64,000 nt of DNA, taken from contig NZ_QQOA01000005.1 in assembly GCF_003443895.1 (NCBI RefSeq), positions 62,001-126,000 on the forward strand, in the 5' to 3' direction. The notes below the pieces were generated by a model, which ran no database searches, had not been told where the DNA came from, and saw only the letters and a program-made list of their open reading frames with translations. Source of the stretch: Paraburkholderia phosphatilytica (GTDB taxonomy: Bacteria > Pseudomonadota > Gammaproteobacteria > Burkholderiales > Burkholderiaceae). The translations under genes were made by a program, and so were the position numbers. Positions within the stretch are counted from its first letter, which is position 1. Every line of letters begins with the position of its first letter. Positions 45,633 to 56,505 of the stretch are shown piece after piece.

Positions 45633-46094
45633 TCATTCCGGGTCGCGCAGGCGGTCGATTTCGTCGCGCAATTGCAGCAGCGGCGCTTTCGCATCGTCGC
45701 TGGCCCAGCTGTCGAGATCGTCGAGCGCGCGTTCGCAGCCGTCGCGCAGCACGTCGAGATCGACCGCGACCCCGTTCGCGAGCGCGAAGTGGATCGCTTC
45801 CATGAAGTGCTGGCAATCGTCGTCGTCGTGCGCGATGTCGAGGTTGTCGGCGATCACGTCGGCGATGGCGCTACGCGCGCGGTCTTCCTGCGGCACCATG
45901 TCGACGATGCCGCGCGCGACGTCGAGCGAATAGAACAGCGCGATGTCGAGCCAGTGCGCCGGATCGATGTCCGCCTCGGCGAGCGCGTTCTCGAAGCACT
46001 CGATCGCTTCCTGTTCGTGCGCCTCGTCGCCGTCGACGGCGATGCACAGTTGCTCGAAATATTCTTCCCGCTCGCTGCGGATCGGTTCGTTCAT
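45633..46094 (-). CDS. Acidic hypothetical protein, 153 residues
   Basis: The protein begins MNEPIRSEREEYFEQLCIAVDG and is rich in Asp and Glu, with predicted helices such as HEQEAIECFENALAEADIDPAHWLDIALFY and a DDDD stretch near 95. No signal peptide or membrane segment. A GAGG element lies 7 bases before ATG 46094. It resembles small conserved Burkholderia proteins of unknown function; a Sel1/TPR-like helical fold is possible. Confidence 0.65.
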   Translation of the reverse strand: MNEPIRSEREEYFEQLCIAVDGDEAHEQEAIECFENALAEADIDPAHWLDIALFYSLDVARGIVDMVPQEDRARSAIADVIADNLDIAHDDDDCQHFMEAIHFALANGVAVDLDVLRDGCERALDDLDSWASDDAKAPLLQLRDEIDRLRDPE

Positions 46095-46265
46095 GAGAAG
46101 CCTCGTTGCGTGATGCGGCGCGCGGCAGGATGCCCCGCGCGCGGCACGCATTATAGGCGGTCGGGATGAAGCGTGAAGGGCACGCGGCGCGATACCAGCT
46201 TCGGGCGCGCAATGGTGTGCGGGTTCGAGTCCCGCATCCGGCGCGATTGCACGACGCGCCGCGCG

Positions 46266-47129
46266 TTACCCCTGGTCGACGCGCCACGCGTCGAACCAGT
46301 CGCTCGGGCGCGCGATCTCGTCCTGCGCCGCGATCAGCTCGAGCTCGTAGCGCCCCGCGTCCCACGTCGCCTTGACGACGCCGTTCACCGCGGCGAGCGT
46401 GTGCTCGAATGCCGAACGTACGGAATCGCCGAGCAGCGTGCGGGCGACGAAGACCGCGCTCGTCAGGTCGCCGACGCCGACGGGCTGCCGCGCGAACGGA
46501 TAGAGCGGACGCTGCGCGACCCACGCTTCGTGCTGCGTGACGACCAGCATGTTGAAGCGGTCCGCCTGGCTGTTGCGGTCGAGCAGATGCTTGACGAGCA
46601 TCAGCCGCGGTCCGCGCCGCATCACCTCGCGGCACGCGGCGACGGCTTCATCCACCGTTTCGATCACGCGGCCCGCGAGCCGCTGCAGTTCGCTGTGGTT
46701 CGGCGCCATCGCGTCGGCCACTTCCGGCATGTGCTCGACGAGCCATGTCTGGATGCCGGGCTCGGCGCGATAGCCGGTGGTCGTGCCCATGACCGGGTCG
46801 CAGAAATACCACGCACGCGGGTTGACGGCCTTCACCGCGCGCACGATCTCGACGATCGCTTCCGCATGCGCCGGCGTGCCGAGATAGCCGGACAGCACCG
46901 CGTCGCAGCGCGGCAGTACGCCGATCGCGCCGATCCCTTCGACGATGTCCTGCAGTTGCGTGGCGTCGACCGCGCTGCCGGTCCAGTGGCCGTACTGGGT
47001 GTGATTCGAGAACTGGACCGTGTTGAGCGGCCACACGTTCACGCCCAGCCGCCGCATCGGAAAGACCGCGGCGCTGTTGCCTGCATGTCCGAATACGACA
47101 TGCGACTGGATGCTGAGGACATTTTTCAT
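46266..47129 (-). CDS. pdxY: Pyridoxal kinase
   Basis: A 287-residue ribokinase-fold enzyme that phosphorylates pyridoxal to PLP in the B6 salvage route. It opens [25 protein letters not shown], the classic PdxY start, with [18 protein letters not shown] next. VLSGYLGT and the ATP/anion-hole motif [13 protein letters not shown] near 225 complete the site. Several PLP enzymes in this window (DgdA, the MocR-type aminotransferase) depend on its product. Confidence 0.93.
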   Translation of the reverse strand: MKNVLSIQSHVVFGHAGNSAAVFPMRRLGVNVWPLNTVQFSNHTQYGHWTGSAVDATQLQDIVEGIGAIGVLPRCDAVLSGYLGTPAHAEAIVEIVRAVKAVNPRAWYFCDPVMGTTTGYRAEPGIQTWLVEHMPEVADAMAPNHSELQRLAGRVIETVDEAVAACREVMRRGPRLMLVKHLLDRNSQADRFNMLVVTQHEAWVAQRPLYPFARQPVGVGDLTSAVFVARTLLGDSVRSAFEHTLAAVNGVVKATWDAGRYELELIAAQDEIARPSDWFDAWRVDQG

Positions 47130-47365
47130 CGTGATGGGCTTCGACGGCCGCTGGCGCCGCGGACGGCGAGCCGCGCGCATTGAGCGCGAATGGGTGATCG
47201 GTCAACGATACATGACTTCGCGCGGGTGCGGAATCGATCCGGCCCTGGCGTGTTGTGCCGATCCGTCAAACGCGGCGGGCGAGGGCGCTGATGAGACCGC
47301 CTGTGAGACCGCTCCCAGGATCGCTCGCGAAACCGCTGGTGAGGCGGCCGCGCGCGCGCCCGGAC

Positions 47366-48841
47366 TCAGCCCGCCAGCTCGCGATACAACGCCATATACC
47401 GCTCCGCCGACGCGCCCCAGCCGAAGTCCTGCCGCATCGCGCGCTGCTGCGTGGTGCGCCAGTCGGTGCGGCGCGCGTACAGCGCGAATGCCCGGCGGAT
47501 CGCCGCGGCGATCGCTTCCGGCTCGAAGCGCTCGAACACGAAGCCGGTGGCGAGATCGTCGGCGAGATTTTCGAGCGACGCGTCCACCACCGTATCGGCG
47601 AGGCCGCCCACCCGGTGCACGAGCGGCAGCGACCCATACGCGAGCGCGTACATCTGCGTGAGCCCGCACGGCTCGAAGCGCGACGGCACCGCGACGACGT
47701 CGCTGCCCGAGATGATCGAATGCGCGAGCGCCTCGTCGAACCCGCGTTCCAGCGCGACCGACTCCGGATGCGCATGCGCGGCGCGCAACAGCCCCGCTTC
47801 GAGCGCCGGGTCGCCGGTGCCGAGCACCGCGAGTTGACCGCCGCGCCTGACGATCTCCGGCACTGCCGCGAGCAGCAGGTCGAGGCCCTTCTGCTCGGTG
47901 AGCCGGCTGACGACGCCGAACAGCAGCGCGTCGCCGTGCTGCGCGAGCCCGAGGCGTGCCTGCAGCGCGGTCTTGCAGTCGCGCTTCTTGGTGAGGCGGC
48001 TAGGCGTGTAGCGCGCGGCGATCGTCGTGTCGGTCGCGGGGTTCCACACCGCGTAGTCGACGCCGTTGAGTATCCCCGACAGTTCATGCGTGCGTTGCCG
48101 CAGCAGCCCATCCAGCCCGCAGCCCTGCGACAGCGTCTGGATCTCGCGCGCATAGCTCGGGCTGACGGTGGTCAGCCGGTCGCTGAAGAACAGGCCGGTT
48201 TTCAGGAACGACAGCTGGCCGTAGAACTCGGCGCCGTGCATCGTGAAGAAGTCGTGCGGCAGGCCGAGCTGATAGAAGCTCTGCGCCGGGAAGATGCCCT
48301 GGTACGCGAGGTTGTGCACCGTGAACACCGACTTCGCGAGCGCGCGGCCGCGTTCGCGTTCCGCCGCCCGCAGGTAAGCGGGCGCGAGCCCCGCGTGCCA
48401 GTCGTGCGCGTGGACGATCTGCGGCGCCCACAGCGGATCGATCCGCTGCGCGAGCTGCGCCGCCGTCCAGCCGAGCAGCGCGAAACGCGGCGCGTTGTCG
48501 CCGTACGGCACGTGCTCGTCGTCCATATACGGATTGCCCGGCCGGTCGAACAGCGACGGCGCGCGGATCACGTAGACGGTCACGCCCGTCGCTTCGAGCG
48601 TGCCTTGCTCGAGCCATGCCTCGTCGCCGCTCGCGTGCGCATGGAACGGATGCGCGAGGCGCGCCACCGGTTTCAGGTCCGCGAGCCCGGCGACCACGGG
48701 CGGGAAGCCCGGCAGCAGCACGCGCACATCGGCGCCGCGTTCGACGAGCGCGAGCGGCAACGCGCCCGTCACGTCGGCGAGGCCGCCGGTCTTCAGCAGG
48801 GGATACAGCTCGCTCGCGACGTGCAGCACGCGAATCGTCAT
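47366..48841 (-). CDS. glgA: Glycogen synthase (ADP-glucose)
   Basis: A 491-residue GT5 glycosyltransferase that extends alpha-1,4-glucan from ADP-glucose. The KTGGLADV motif that binds ADP-glucose is at 17-24; VHAHDWHAGL and PSRFEPCGLTQMYALAYG carry further catalytic residues including the C-terminal Glu. GGAGAA precedes the ATG. It lies 26 bases downstream of glgC in the same direction, so the two form an operon. Confidence 0.95.
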   Translation of the reverse strand: MTIRVLHVASELYPLLKTGGLADVTGALPLALVERGADVRVLLPGFPPVVAGLADLKPVARLAHPFHAHASGDEAWLEQGTLEATGVTVYVIRAPSLFDRPGNPYMDDEHVPYGDNAPRFALLGWTAAQLAQRIDPLWAPQIVHAHDWHAGLAPAYLRAAERERGRALAKSVFTVHNLAYQGIFPAQSFYQLGLPHDFFTMHGAEFYGQLSFLKTGLFFSDRLTTVSPSYAREIQTLSQGCGLDGLLRQRTHELSGILNGVDYAVWNPATDTTIAARYTPSRLTKKRDCKTALQARLGLAQHGDALLFGVVSRLTEQKGLDLLLAAVPEIVRRGGQLAVLGTGDPALEAGLLRAAHAHPESVALERGFDEALAHSIISGSDVVAVPSRFEPCGLTQMYALAYGSLPLVHRVGGLADTVVDASLENLADDLATGFVFERFEPEAIAAAIRRAFALYARRTDWRTTQQRAMRQDFGWGASAERYMALYRELAG

Positions 48842-48867
48842 CGGCGGTTCTCCGTCGTTCGTGGTGG

Positions 48868-50139
48868 TCAGGCGGTCGCCGTCTGCCGCATCAGCGCGTC
48901 GCGCGTCACCAGCACGACGCCCGCGTCGGTCCGGTAGAAGCGCTCGCCGTCGCGCACCGGGTCTTCGCCGATCACCGTGCCGTCCGGTATCTGGCAACCG
49001 CGGTCGATCACGACCTTCGACAGCCGGCAGCTCTGCCCGACCGTCACCTCAGGCAGCAAGACTGCCTCCTTGATGTTACAGAACGACTGGACGACGCAAT
49101 TCGACGACAGCACCGAGTTGTACAGTTGCGAGCCGGACACGACGCAGCCGCCGCAGACGATCAGGTTGGTGCCCGAGCCGTGCAGCCCGTTCAGGTCGCG
49201 TACGAATTTCGCCGGCGGCAGCTGCAGCTGGTGCGTCCAGATCGGCCAGTTGCGGTCGTACAGGTCGAGCGCCGGAATCGTCGACGCGAGATCGAGGTTC
49301 GCGGCCCAGTACGCGTCGATCGTGCCGACGTCGCGCCAGTACGATTCCGCGGTCGGGTCCGAGGTCACGCACGACATGCTGAACGGATGCGCGATCGCCG
49401 TGCCCTGGGAGACCACGCGCGGGATGATGTCCTTGCCGAAGTCGTGATCGGTCGCGACGCTCGAGATGTTGTCCTCGAGCATCGAGTACAGGTAGTCCGC
49501 GTTGAACACGTAGATGCCCATGCTCGCGAGCGCGATGTCGGGGCGGCCGGGCATTGCGGGCGGATCGGCGGGCTTCTCGACGAAGCCCGTCACGCGCCGG
49601 TTTTCGTCGACGGCCATCACGCCGAACGCGACCGCGTCCATGCGCGGCACCTCGATGCAGCCGACCGTGCAGTCCGCGCCGCTTTCCGCGTGATCGAGGA
49701 TCATGCGCGTGTAGTCCTGCTTGTAGATGTGGTCGCCCGCCAGCACGATCACGTACTTCGGCCGGATCGAGCGGATGATGTCGAGGTTCTGGAACACCGC
49801 GTCCGCCGTGCCGCGATACCAGTGCGCGCCTTCCACGCGCTGCTGCGCCGGCCACAGGTCGATGAACTCGTTGAACTCGCCGCGCAGGAAACCCCAGCCG
49901 CGCTGCAGGTGGCGCAACAGCGAATGCGCCTTGTACTGCGTGACCACCGCGATCCGGCGGATGCCTGAGTTGAGACAGTTGGACAGCGCGAAGTCGATGA
50001 TCCGGTACTTGCCGCCGAAGTGCACGGCGGGCTTCACGCGCTTGTTGGTGAGCGGCCCCAGCCGGGTGCCGCGGCCGCCCGCGAGCACGATGGCGAGCGT
50101 GGAGCGTTGCAGATCGTTGAGGCTTGCCGGAGTTTCCAT
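48868..50139 (-). CDS. glgC: Glucose-1-phosphate adenylyltransferase
   Basis: A 423-residue enzyme that makes ADP-glucose from glucose-1-phosphate and ATP, the control step of glycogen synthesis. The nucleotide-binding [11 protein letters not shown] begins at 21, with [29 protein letters not shown] and the left-handed beta-helix C-terminus ([18 protein letters not shown]). AAGGAG lies before the ATG. First gene of glgC-glgA; glgB and glgX are not in the window. Confidence 0.96.
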   Translation of the reverse strand: METPASLNDLQRSTLAIVLAGGRGTRLGPLTNKRVKPAVHFGGKYRIIDFALSNCLNSGIRRIAVVTQYKAHSLLRHLQRGWGFLRGEFNEFIDLWPAQQRVEGAHWYRGTADAVFQNLDIIRSIRPKYVIVLAGDHIYKQDYTRMILDHAESGADCTVGCIEVPRMDAVAFGVMAVDENRRVTGFVEKPADPPAMPGRPDIALASMGIYVFNADYLYSMLEDNISSVATDHDFGKDIIPRVVSQGTAIAHPFSMSCVTSDPTAESYWRDVGTIDAYWAANLDLASTIPALDLYDRNWPIWTHQLQLPPAKFVRDLNGLHGSGTNLIVCGGCVVSGSQLYNSVLSSNCVVQSFCNIKEAVLLPEVTVGQSCRLSKVVIDRGCQIPDGTVIGEDPVRDGERFYRTDAGVVLVTRDALMRQTATA

Positions 50140-50402
50140 GGTGTGTCTCCTTGGTATGTGCCCCGAAGGCCGTGCTGCGCTGGTCTTGGCCGCATGAGGC
50201 GGCTTTGTGTGGTCTGGCGAATCCTTGCTGATGCCCGTGACGACCCCTCCTTTCTAGCACTGTTTGGACCACGCCGACCAGTCTGGAGAATGCTGAGCCC
50301 GCCGACACGGGATGGCGATGCGGTCTAGAATCGGTCGCGCCGTTCGCGGCACGATTCGTGCCGCCGGTTGCCTTCGATCCTTTCGACACGAAGAGATGTC
50401 CG

Positions 50403-51578
50403 ATGACTGTTCGACGCCTGCTGCTGCAAGACTCGCTGCACATCCTTTCACGCTGCGTGGACGCTTCGCGCGCCGCGTTGTCCGCATTTGACGTTTCATC
50501 GCGCGTACGGCGCCTATGGAGCATCACGCATGCAGGCGCCGTCTGCGCGATGTTCGCGGCATCGACGGTCGCTTTTGCGCAGGCGAGCGCACCCGCTGCG
50601 GACACAACTTCTGCCGCCGCGCAGGGCACAGTGGCGGACGGCCCCGCCTACGGACCCGAACTGCAGGGCTTCGACTATCCATTCCCGGTCCAGCATTTCG
50701 CGTTTACCTCGCAGGGCGAGGCGCTGCAGATGGCGTTCATGGACGTGCGGCCGGCGCAGCCGAACGGCCGCACGGCGGTGCTGCTGCATGGCAAGAACTT
50801 CTGCTCGGCCACCTGGGAAACGACGATCCGCCGGCTGACGGATGCCGGTTATCGCGTGATCGCGCCAGACCAGATCGGCTTCTGCAAGTCGACCAAGCCT
50901 GCGCACTACCAGTACAGCTTCCAGCAGCTCGCACGCAATACGCATGCGCTGCTCGCGTCGCTCGGCATCTCGGACGTGACCGTGATCGGGCATTCGACAG
51001 GCGGCATGCTCGCGTTTCGCTATGCGCTGATGTTTCCGGGCGAGACCAGGCAGCTTGTCGTCGTCAACCCGATCGGGCTCGAGGACTGGAAGGCGAAGGG
51101 CGTGCCGTCGATCTCCGTCGACGACTGGTATGCGCGCGAACTGAAAACGACCGCCGCGGGCATCCGCCGCTACGAGCAGTCGACCTACTACGTCGGCCAG
51201 TGGCGCGCCGATTACGAACCGTGGGTGCAGATGCTCGCGGGCATGTATCGCGGGCCGGGGAAGGGCATCGTCGCGTGGAATTCGGCGCTGCTGTACGACA
51301 TGATCTACACGCAGCCGGTGGTGTACGAGTTCCCGCACATTCAGGCGCCCACGCTGCTGCTGATCGGCGACAAGGACACGACCGCGATCGGCAAGGACCT
51401 TGTGCCGCCCAACGTGCGCGCGACGCTCGGCCACTATCCGCAACTTGCGAAGGACACGCAGGCGGCGATTCCGCACGCGACGCTGGTCGAGTTCCCGGAT
51501 GCGGGCCATGCGCCGCAGATGCAGGATCCGCAGGCGTTTCATGCTGCGCTCTTGAAGTGGCTCGCGGCGCAGCCTTGA
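50403..51578 (+). CDS. Exported alpha/beta hydrolase
   Basis: A 391-residue hydrolase with an unusually long N-terminus: about 40 residues precede the hydrophobic signal-like AGAVCAMFAASTVAFAQA. The hydrolase domain follows, with oxyanion VLLHGKNFCSATWE (126-139), nucleophile Ser198 in GHSTGG, Asp in IGDKDTTA and His in DAGHAPQ. Substrate unknown; relatives cleave esters, epoxides or ring-fission products. It may really start later, nearer the signal, but no better ATG is seen. Convergent with the flavin oxidoreductase gene. Confidence 0.8.
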   Translation: MTVRRLLLQDSLHILSRCVDASRAALSAFDVSSRVRRLWSITHAGAVCAMFAASTVAFAQASAPAADTTSAAAQGTVADGPAYGPELQGFDYPFPVQHFAFTSQGEALQMAFMDVRPAQPNGRTAVLLHGKNFCSATWETTIRRLTDAGYRVIAPDQIGFCKSTKPAHYQYSFQQLARNTHALLASLGISDVTVIGHSTGGMLAFRYALMFPGETRQLVVVNPIGLEDWKAKGVPSISVDDWYARELKTTAAGIRRYEQSTYYVGQWRADYEPWVQMLAGMYRGPGKGIVAWNSALLYDMIYTQPVVYEFPHIQAPTLLLIGDKDTTAIGKDLVPPNVRATLGHYPQLAKDTQAAIPHATLVEFPDAGHAPQMQDPQAFHAALLKWLAAQP

Positions 51579-51588
51579 GCGACCCGGT

Positions 51589-52578
51589 TTAGCGCGTCAT
51601 CGCTTCCCGCAGCTGCGCGGCGATCTCGAACGAGCGCAGCCGCGCGCGATGATCGTAGATCTGCGCGGTGAGCATCAGCTCGTCCGCCTGGGTCTGCTCG
51701 ATCACGGACTCAAGCCCCGCGCGCACGTCGTCCGGCGCGCCGATCACCGTGCACGCGAGCGAATGCGCGACGCCGGCCAGCTCGACCTCGGTGGCCTCCA
51801 CCTGATCGACCGGCGGCTGCAGCGGCCCCGGCGTGCCGCGCCGCAGATTGATGAACTGCTGCTGCAGCGACGTGAAGAGACGCAGCGCGTCGTGTTCGGT
51901 ATCGGCGGCGAACAGGTTCACGCCGACCATCGTGTAAGGCTTGTCGAGCACCGCCGACGGCCGGAACTGCGCGCGATAGAGCCGCAGCGCATTCAGCAGA
52001 TGATCGGGCGCGAAGTGCGACGCGAACGCGAACGGCAGGCCGAGCGCGGCGGCGAGCTGCGCGCTGAAGAGGCTCGAGCCGAGCAGCCAGATCGGCACGT
52101 GCAGGCCGGCCCCTGGCACCGCGCGCACGCGCTGGCCCGGCACCGGATCGCCGAAGTAGCGCTGCAGTTCGGCGACGTCGTCCGGAAACGACTCCGCGCT
52201 GCCGATCAGGTCGCGGCGCAGCGCGCGCGACGTGGTCTGGTCGGTGCCGGGCGCGCGGCCGAGACCCAGGTCGATGCGGCCGGGAAACAGCGACGCGAGC
52301 GTGCCGAACTGTTCGGCGATCACGAGCGGCGCGTGGTTCGGCAGCATCACGCCGCCGGAGCCGACGCGGATCGTCTTCGTGCCGCCGGCCACATGCGCGA
52401 TCACCACGGAAGTCGCCGCGCTCGCGATGCCGGGCATGTTGTGATGCTCGGCGAGCCAGTAGCGCTGGTAGCCCCAGCGTTCGGCGTGCTGGGCGAGGTC
52501 GAGGGTGTTGCGGAATGCGTCGGCCGCGGTGCCGCCGGCGACGATGGGCGAGAGATCGAGTACCGAGAAGGGAATCAT
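51589..52578 (-). CDS. LLM-class flavin-dependent oxidoreductase
   Basis: A 329-residue luciferase-like (TIM-barrel) oxidoreductase. [39 protein letters not shown] and [25 protein letters not shown] (partly quoted) are the pattern of the alkanal-monooxygenase-like group that uses FMNH2. [12 protein letters not shown] and [14 protein letters not shown] follow. Such proteins are common and rarely characterised. It stands alone and converges with the hydrolase gene, stops 10 bases apart. Confidence 0.85.
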   Translation of the reverse strand: MIPFSVLDLSPIVAGGTAADAFRNTLDLAQHAERWGYQRYWLAEHHNMPGIASAATSVVIAHVAGGTKTIRVGSGGVMLPNHAPLVIAEQFGTLASLFPGRIDLGLGRAPGTDQTTSRALRRDLIGSAESFPDDVAELQRYFGDPVPGQRVRAVPGAGLHVPIWLLGSSLFSAQLAAALGLPFAFASHFAPDHLLNALRLYRAQFRPSAVLDKPYTMVGVNLFAADTEHDALRLFTSLQQQFINLRRGTPGPLQPPVDQVEATEVELAGVAHSLACTVIGAPDDVRAGLESVIEQTQADELMLTAQIYDHRARLRSFEIAAQLREAMTR

Positions 52579-53435
52579 GTGGATGCGGCGCCACGCTCGA
52601 AGCGCGGCGCAGATGGTCTGCGGGATTGCTGCCGGCGATTGTGCCGCAGCGCTCCCGATCGCGCTGACGGCGCCGCGATGACCCTATGCGCGGCAGGGGC
52701 GGCTCGTCTCGCGTTGCGTCGTGTGGCTCATTCGGCCTCACACCTGACCCCGTGCGTGGCCGTCCGCACGGAGCGTGGACGCACGGCGCGCTAGCGTGAT
52801 TGCAGCCGCCGCGCGTCAGGCGTCGACGGCGTTCCACCTGACGCCGGTCGGCCCGGAATCGTCACGCGTAGGTCGGCTACGCAGAACATCCCCGGGCGAT
52901 CCTCGCCGATCGGGTCAACTCCTGGCCAGCGGTTGCCATGCCGCGGTCGTGCGGCGCGATCGCTCCCGTCGACCGTTATTCGTTGCAATTCCCGCCAGGG
53001 GTTCGGACTGCGCGTCGCCGTAACAGCGACGCTTCGCGTTCATTGCCCCGACACGTGCCCGTCTTTAAGTGGTAAGTTTGGCGGCGATATTAGCGGGCAA
53101 TTTGTTGAGCATGATTCCTGTTTTCAGGCTTCCGGCAGGGCTTTAAATGCAGGCTTCGTATTGCGCTGCTACAATGCCGCGGCCGCGTTGAATCGCGGCT
53201 TTCGGTTACCGGAAAGCACGCCGCATCGCCAGCCATTTGCGATTCCGCTGTGGAGCCCACCGGAGTGACGTGCAGGGCTCGCCGCACGAGCGCATTCATT
53301 ACGAATGACTTTCCGGCTGGTTTTGCCGGGCTTTCAGTACGGCATTACCTTCATATTAAATCGGTCTATCGATTCTCTTTCATTTGCTCTGTCGTGGTGA
53401 CCCGCGTATTACCGCCGGTTACAGATTAATTAAGG
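52579..53435. other. 857-base intergenic region ahead of the hopanoid genes
   Basis: Nothing here looks like a gene: the open frames are short and Arg-rich. The right half (about 53050-53430) is clearly more AT-rich, with tracts such as TTCATATTAAAT, and must contain the hpn operon promoter. I see no tRNA, repeat or terminator that I can defend. Confidence 0.45.
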
Positions 53436-53504
53436 ATGCATCAGACCCCAGCCGTTCGCGAGGAACGGATGGTGCGGTCTGGTCAGCGAAAGGAGCCGGT
53501 TCCC

Positions 53505-55004
53505 GTGCAGTTCGATGTTCCGTTTTCGATTCCGCCGGGCGCCCTCGCGGCGCCGGGCTTCTGGCAATGGCTGCTGATCGCGCTGTGCTGTGTCGCGAGC
53601 CTCTATGCGGTGGTCGCGGCGGCGGCGATGGGCGCGTCGGTGTGGCGCCGCGCGGCCGGCCGGCGCACGGCGGCAGTGAAGGGCCGCGCCGCGCGCCACG
53701 CGCACGACGGCATCAGCGTGCTGAAACCGCTGTGCGGCGACGAGCCGCGTCTCTATGAGAACCTCGCTACCTTTTGCGAGCAGCAGCATGCGCGCTATCA
53801 ACTGCTGTTCGGCGTGTCGTCGCCCGCCGATCCGGCCATCGCCGTCGTGCGGCGTCTGCAGGCCGCCTATCCGGCGCTCGACATCGAGGTCGTTGTCGAC
53901 AGCCGCGTGTATGGCAGCAACCTGAAGGTCAGCAACCTGATCAACCTCGCGCAGCGTGCGCGTCACGATCTGATCGTGCTCGCCGACAGCGATATCGCGG
54001 TGACGCCGGACTATCTCGATCACGTGACGGCGCCGCTTGCCGATGCGCATGTCGGCGTCGTCACCTGCCTGTACCGCGCGCGGCCGCTCGGCAGCGGCTG
54101 GCGGCTGTGGCCGCGACTCGGCGCGATGTTCATCGACAGCTGGTTCGCGCCGTCCGTGCGGATCGCGCATGCGTTCGGTTCGCGCGAATTCGGTTTCGGC
54201 GCGACGCTCGCGCTGCGCCGTACGACGCTCGACCGGATCGGCGGCTTCATGGCGCTGAAGGACTGCCTCGCCGACGACTTCTGCCTCGCCGAATTCGCGC
54301 GCGACATCGGCCTCGCGACGGTGCTTGTGCCGCTGATGGTCAAGACCGACGTGGTGGAAGCGAGCGCGACGTCGCTGTGGCTGCGCGAAACCCGCTGGCT
54401 ACGCACGATCCGCTCGGTGAATCCGGCCGGCTTCGCGGGCCTGTTCATCACCTTCACGTCGCCGTGGCTCGCGGTGGCCGCGCTTGCGTGCGCCAAGCTC
54501 GCAGCCTCCGGCATGCCGCCGCCTGGCAGCGCGCGCGGCATCGCGTTCGCGACGCTCGCGGCGAGCACGCTCGCAGGGATCGTCGCGCGCATCGTTGTGC
54601 ATGCAGCCAGCGTGACGGACGCGCGCACATTCTGGCGCGATCTGCTGCTCGTGCCGGTGCGCGATGTGCTGCTCGCGCTCGAGTGGCTCGGCGCGGCGTT
54701 CGGCTCGACTGTCGTGTGGCGGGGCGCGCGGATGGCCGTCGCTAACCCGGGGGCAGCGGCAGCAGGCGCGGCGGCGGTTGGCGCGGGTGTGGGAGCTTCG
54801 CTCACTGCGCCGGTGCGCGCGGCGGCCGTGGGAAGTGCCGGCGGCCCGGGCGGCGCGGCGGCAGGTAAAATGCCACGCAGATCCGGCGCGGCGACCTCGG
54901 GCGCATCGGCGGGGGCGCGTGCCGCCGGCGGCACGGGGCCGGCAAGAATGGCAGAATCCGACAGAATGCGGGCCTCCGGGCTGGAAGTGTCCGACGGACG
55001 CTGA
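53505..55004 (+). CDS. hpnI: Hopanoid glycosyltransferase HpnI
   Basis: A membrane-bound glycosyltransferase of about 499 residues that adds N-acetylglucosamine to bacteriohopanetetrol. After an N-terminal helix (FWQWLLIALCCVASLYAVVAAAA) come HDGISVLKPLCGDEPRLYENLATF, DxD motif LADSDIAV, and LADDFCLAEFARDIG, as in ceramide-type GT21/GT2 enzymes, followed by C-terminal helices. GTG 53505 has AAAGGAG 9 bases upstream; ATG 53436 and 53469 are alternatives that add non-conserved residues. The last 90 residues are Gly/Ala-rich and disordered, an odd extension. First of hpnI-J-K-L. Confidence 0.88.
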   Translation: MQFDVPFSIPPGALAAPGFWQWLLIALCCVASLYAVVAAAAMGASVWRRAAGRRTAAVKGRAARHAHDGISVLKPLCGDEPRLYENLATFCEQQHARYQLLFGVSSPADPAIAVVRRLQAAYPALDIEVVVDSRVYGSNLKVSNLINLAQRARHDLIVLADSDIAVTPDYLDHVTAPLADAHVGVVTCLYRARPLGSGWRLWPRLGAMFIDSWFAPSVRIAHAFGSREFGFGATLALRRTTLDRIGGFMALKDCLADDFCLAEFARDIGLATVLVPLMVKTDVVEASATSLWLRETRWLRTIRSVNPAGFAGLFITFTSPWLAVAALACAKLAASGMPPPGSARGIAFATLAASTLAGIVARIVVHAASVTDARTFWRDLLLVPVRDVLLALEWLGAAFGSTVVWRGARMAVANPGAAAAGAAAVGAGVGASLTAPVRAAAVGSAGGPGGAAAGKMPRRSGAATSGASAGARAAGGTGPARMAESDRMRASGLEVSDGR

Positions 55005-55083
55005 GCGCGATGCTACGCCCTCGTCCCGGCCGCATCGATCAACAAGACTTACACTGCACAGACAAAAGATTTCCGGAGCATCC

Positions 55084-56505
55084 ATGAAAACGCTGTTTCT
55101 TCAGGCCCCGTCGTACGACGGTTTCGACGGCGGCGCGGGTTCGCGCTATCAGGCCAAGCGTGAAATCCGCTCGTTCTGGTATCCGACGTGGCTCGCGCAG
55201 CCGGCCGCGCTCGTGCCGGACAGCCGCGTGCTCGATGCGCCCGCCGACGGTCTCTCCGTCCAGGCGACGCTGAAGATCGCGGAAGCCTACGACCTCGTGA
55301 TCATCCACACGAGCACGCCGTCGTTCCCGACCGATGCGCTGTTCGCCGAAGACCTCAAGAAGCACAAGCCGTCGATCATCGTCGGCATGGTGGGCGCGAA
55401 GGTGATGGTCGATCCGCACAACTCGCTCACGGCGACCGAAGCGATCGATTTCGTCTGCCGCGAGGAGTTCGACTTCACCTGCAAGGAACTCGCCGAAGGC
55501 AAGCCGTTCCCGGAAATCCTGGGCTTGAGCTGGCGCGCGAAGGACGGCTCGATCGAGCACAATCCGGCGCGCCCGATCCTCGAAGACATGGACGCGCTGC
55601 CGTTCGTCGCGCCCGTCTACAAGCGCGACCTGAAGATCGACAACTACTTCATCGGCTATCTGAACTACCCGTACGTGTCGATCTATACGGGCCGCGGCTG
55701 CAAGTCGCGCTGCACGTTCTGCCTGTGGCCGCAGACGGTCAGCGGCCACCGCTACCGCACGCGCTCGGTCGAGAACGTGCTCGAGGAAGCGAAGTGGATC
55801 CGCGACAACATGCCGGAGGTGAAGGAACTGATGTTCGACGATGACACCTTCACCGACGACCTGCCGCGCGCCGAAGCGATCGCGATCGGCCTGGGCAAGC
55901 TCGGCATGACGTGGTCGTGCAACGCGAAGGCGAACGTGCCGTACAAGACGCTCAAGGTCATGAAGGAAAACGGCCTGCGCCTGCTGCTGGTCGGCTTCGA
56001 GTCTGGCGATGACCAGATCCTCGTGAACATCAAGAAGGGCGTGCGCACGGATTTCGCGCGCCGCTTCAGCTCGGACTGCAAGCAGCTCGGCATCAAGATC
56101 CACGGCACCTTCATCCTTGGCCTGCCGGGCGAGACGAAGGAGACGATCGCAAAGACCATCGAGTACGCGAAGGAAATCAATCCGCACACCATCCAGGTGT
56201 CGCTGGCGGCGCCGTATCCGGGCACGACGCTCTACAACCAGGCCGTCGAGAATGGCTGGATGGAAGAGAACAAGACCATCAACCTCGTTAGCAAGGAAGG
56301 CGTGCAGCTTGCCGCGATCGGCTATCCGCACCTGTCGCGCGATGAGATTTATCATGATCTCGAACGCTTCTATCGCGAGTTCTATTTCCGTCCGTCGAAG
56401 ATCTGGGAAATCGTGCGCGAGATGCTGATGAGCTGGGAAATGATGAAGCGGCGCCTGCGCGAAGGTGTCGAGTTCTTCCGCTTCCTGCGCGCTCACGAGG
56501 CGTGA
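55084..56505 (+). CDS. hpnJ: Hopanoid radical SAM enzyme HpnJ
   Basis: A 473-residue B12-binding-domain radical SAM enzyme. The 4Fe-4S cluster cysteines are Cys206, Cys210 and Cys213 in GCKSRCTFCLWP, the CxxxCxxC motif. The N-terminal 180 residues form the cobalamin-binding-type domain (SIIVGMVGAKVMVDPHN). In Burkholderia cenocepacia HpnJ is needed to turn glucosaminyl bacteriohopanetetrol into the cyclitol ether by ring contraction. Its stop overlaps hpnK by one base. Confidence 0.94.
   Translation: MKTLFLQAPSYDGFDGGAGSRYQAKREIRSFWYPTWLAQPAALVPDSRVLDAPADGLSVQATLKIAEAYDLVIIHTSTPSFPTDALFAEDLKKHKPSIIVGMVGAKVMVDPHNSLTATEAIDFVCREEFDFTCKELAEGKPFPEILGLSWRAKDGSIEHNPARPILEDMDALPFVAPVYKRDLKIDNYFIGYLNYPYVSIYTGRGCKSRCTFCLWPQTVSGHRYRTRSVENVLEEAKWIRDNMPEVKELMFDDDTFTDDLPRAEAIAIGLGKLGMTWSCNAKANVPYKTLKVMKENGLRLLLVGFESGDDQILVNIKKGVRTDFARRFSSDCKQLGIKIHGTFILGLPGETKETIAKTIEYAKEINPHTIQVSLAAPYPGTTLYNQAVENGWMEENKTINLVSKEGVQLAAIGYPHLSRDEIYHDLERFYREFYFRPSKIWEIVREMLMSWEMMKRRLREGVEFFRFLRAHEA

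Noticed and set aside
44055..46169. 704-codon plus-strand frame
   Set aside because: Antisense to the LivK-like binding protein gene, crossing an intergenic region; the translation is Arg-rich without domains.
46213..46248. tRNA-like T-arm (GCGGGTTCGAGTCCCGC)
   Set aside because: The arm and TTCGA loop look right, but no matching acceptor 5' strand, D-arm or anticodon arm lies at the proper distance upstream, and no CCA follows. It could be a tRNA 3' fragment left by recombination, but the evidence is one short hairpin.
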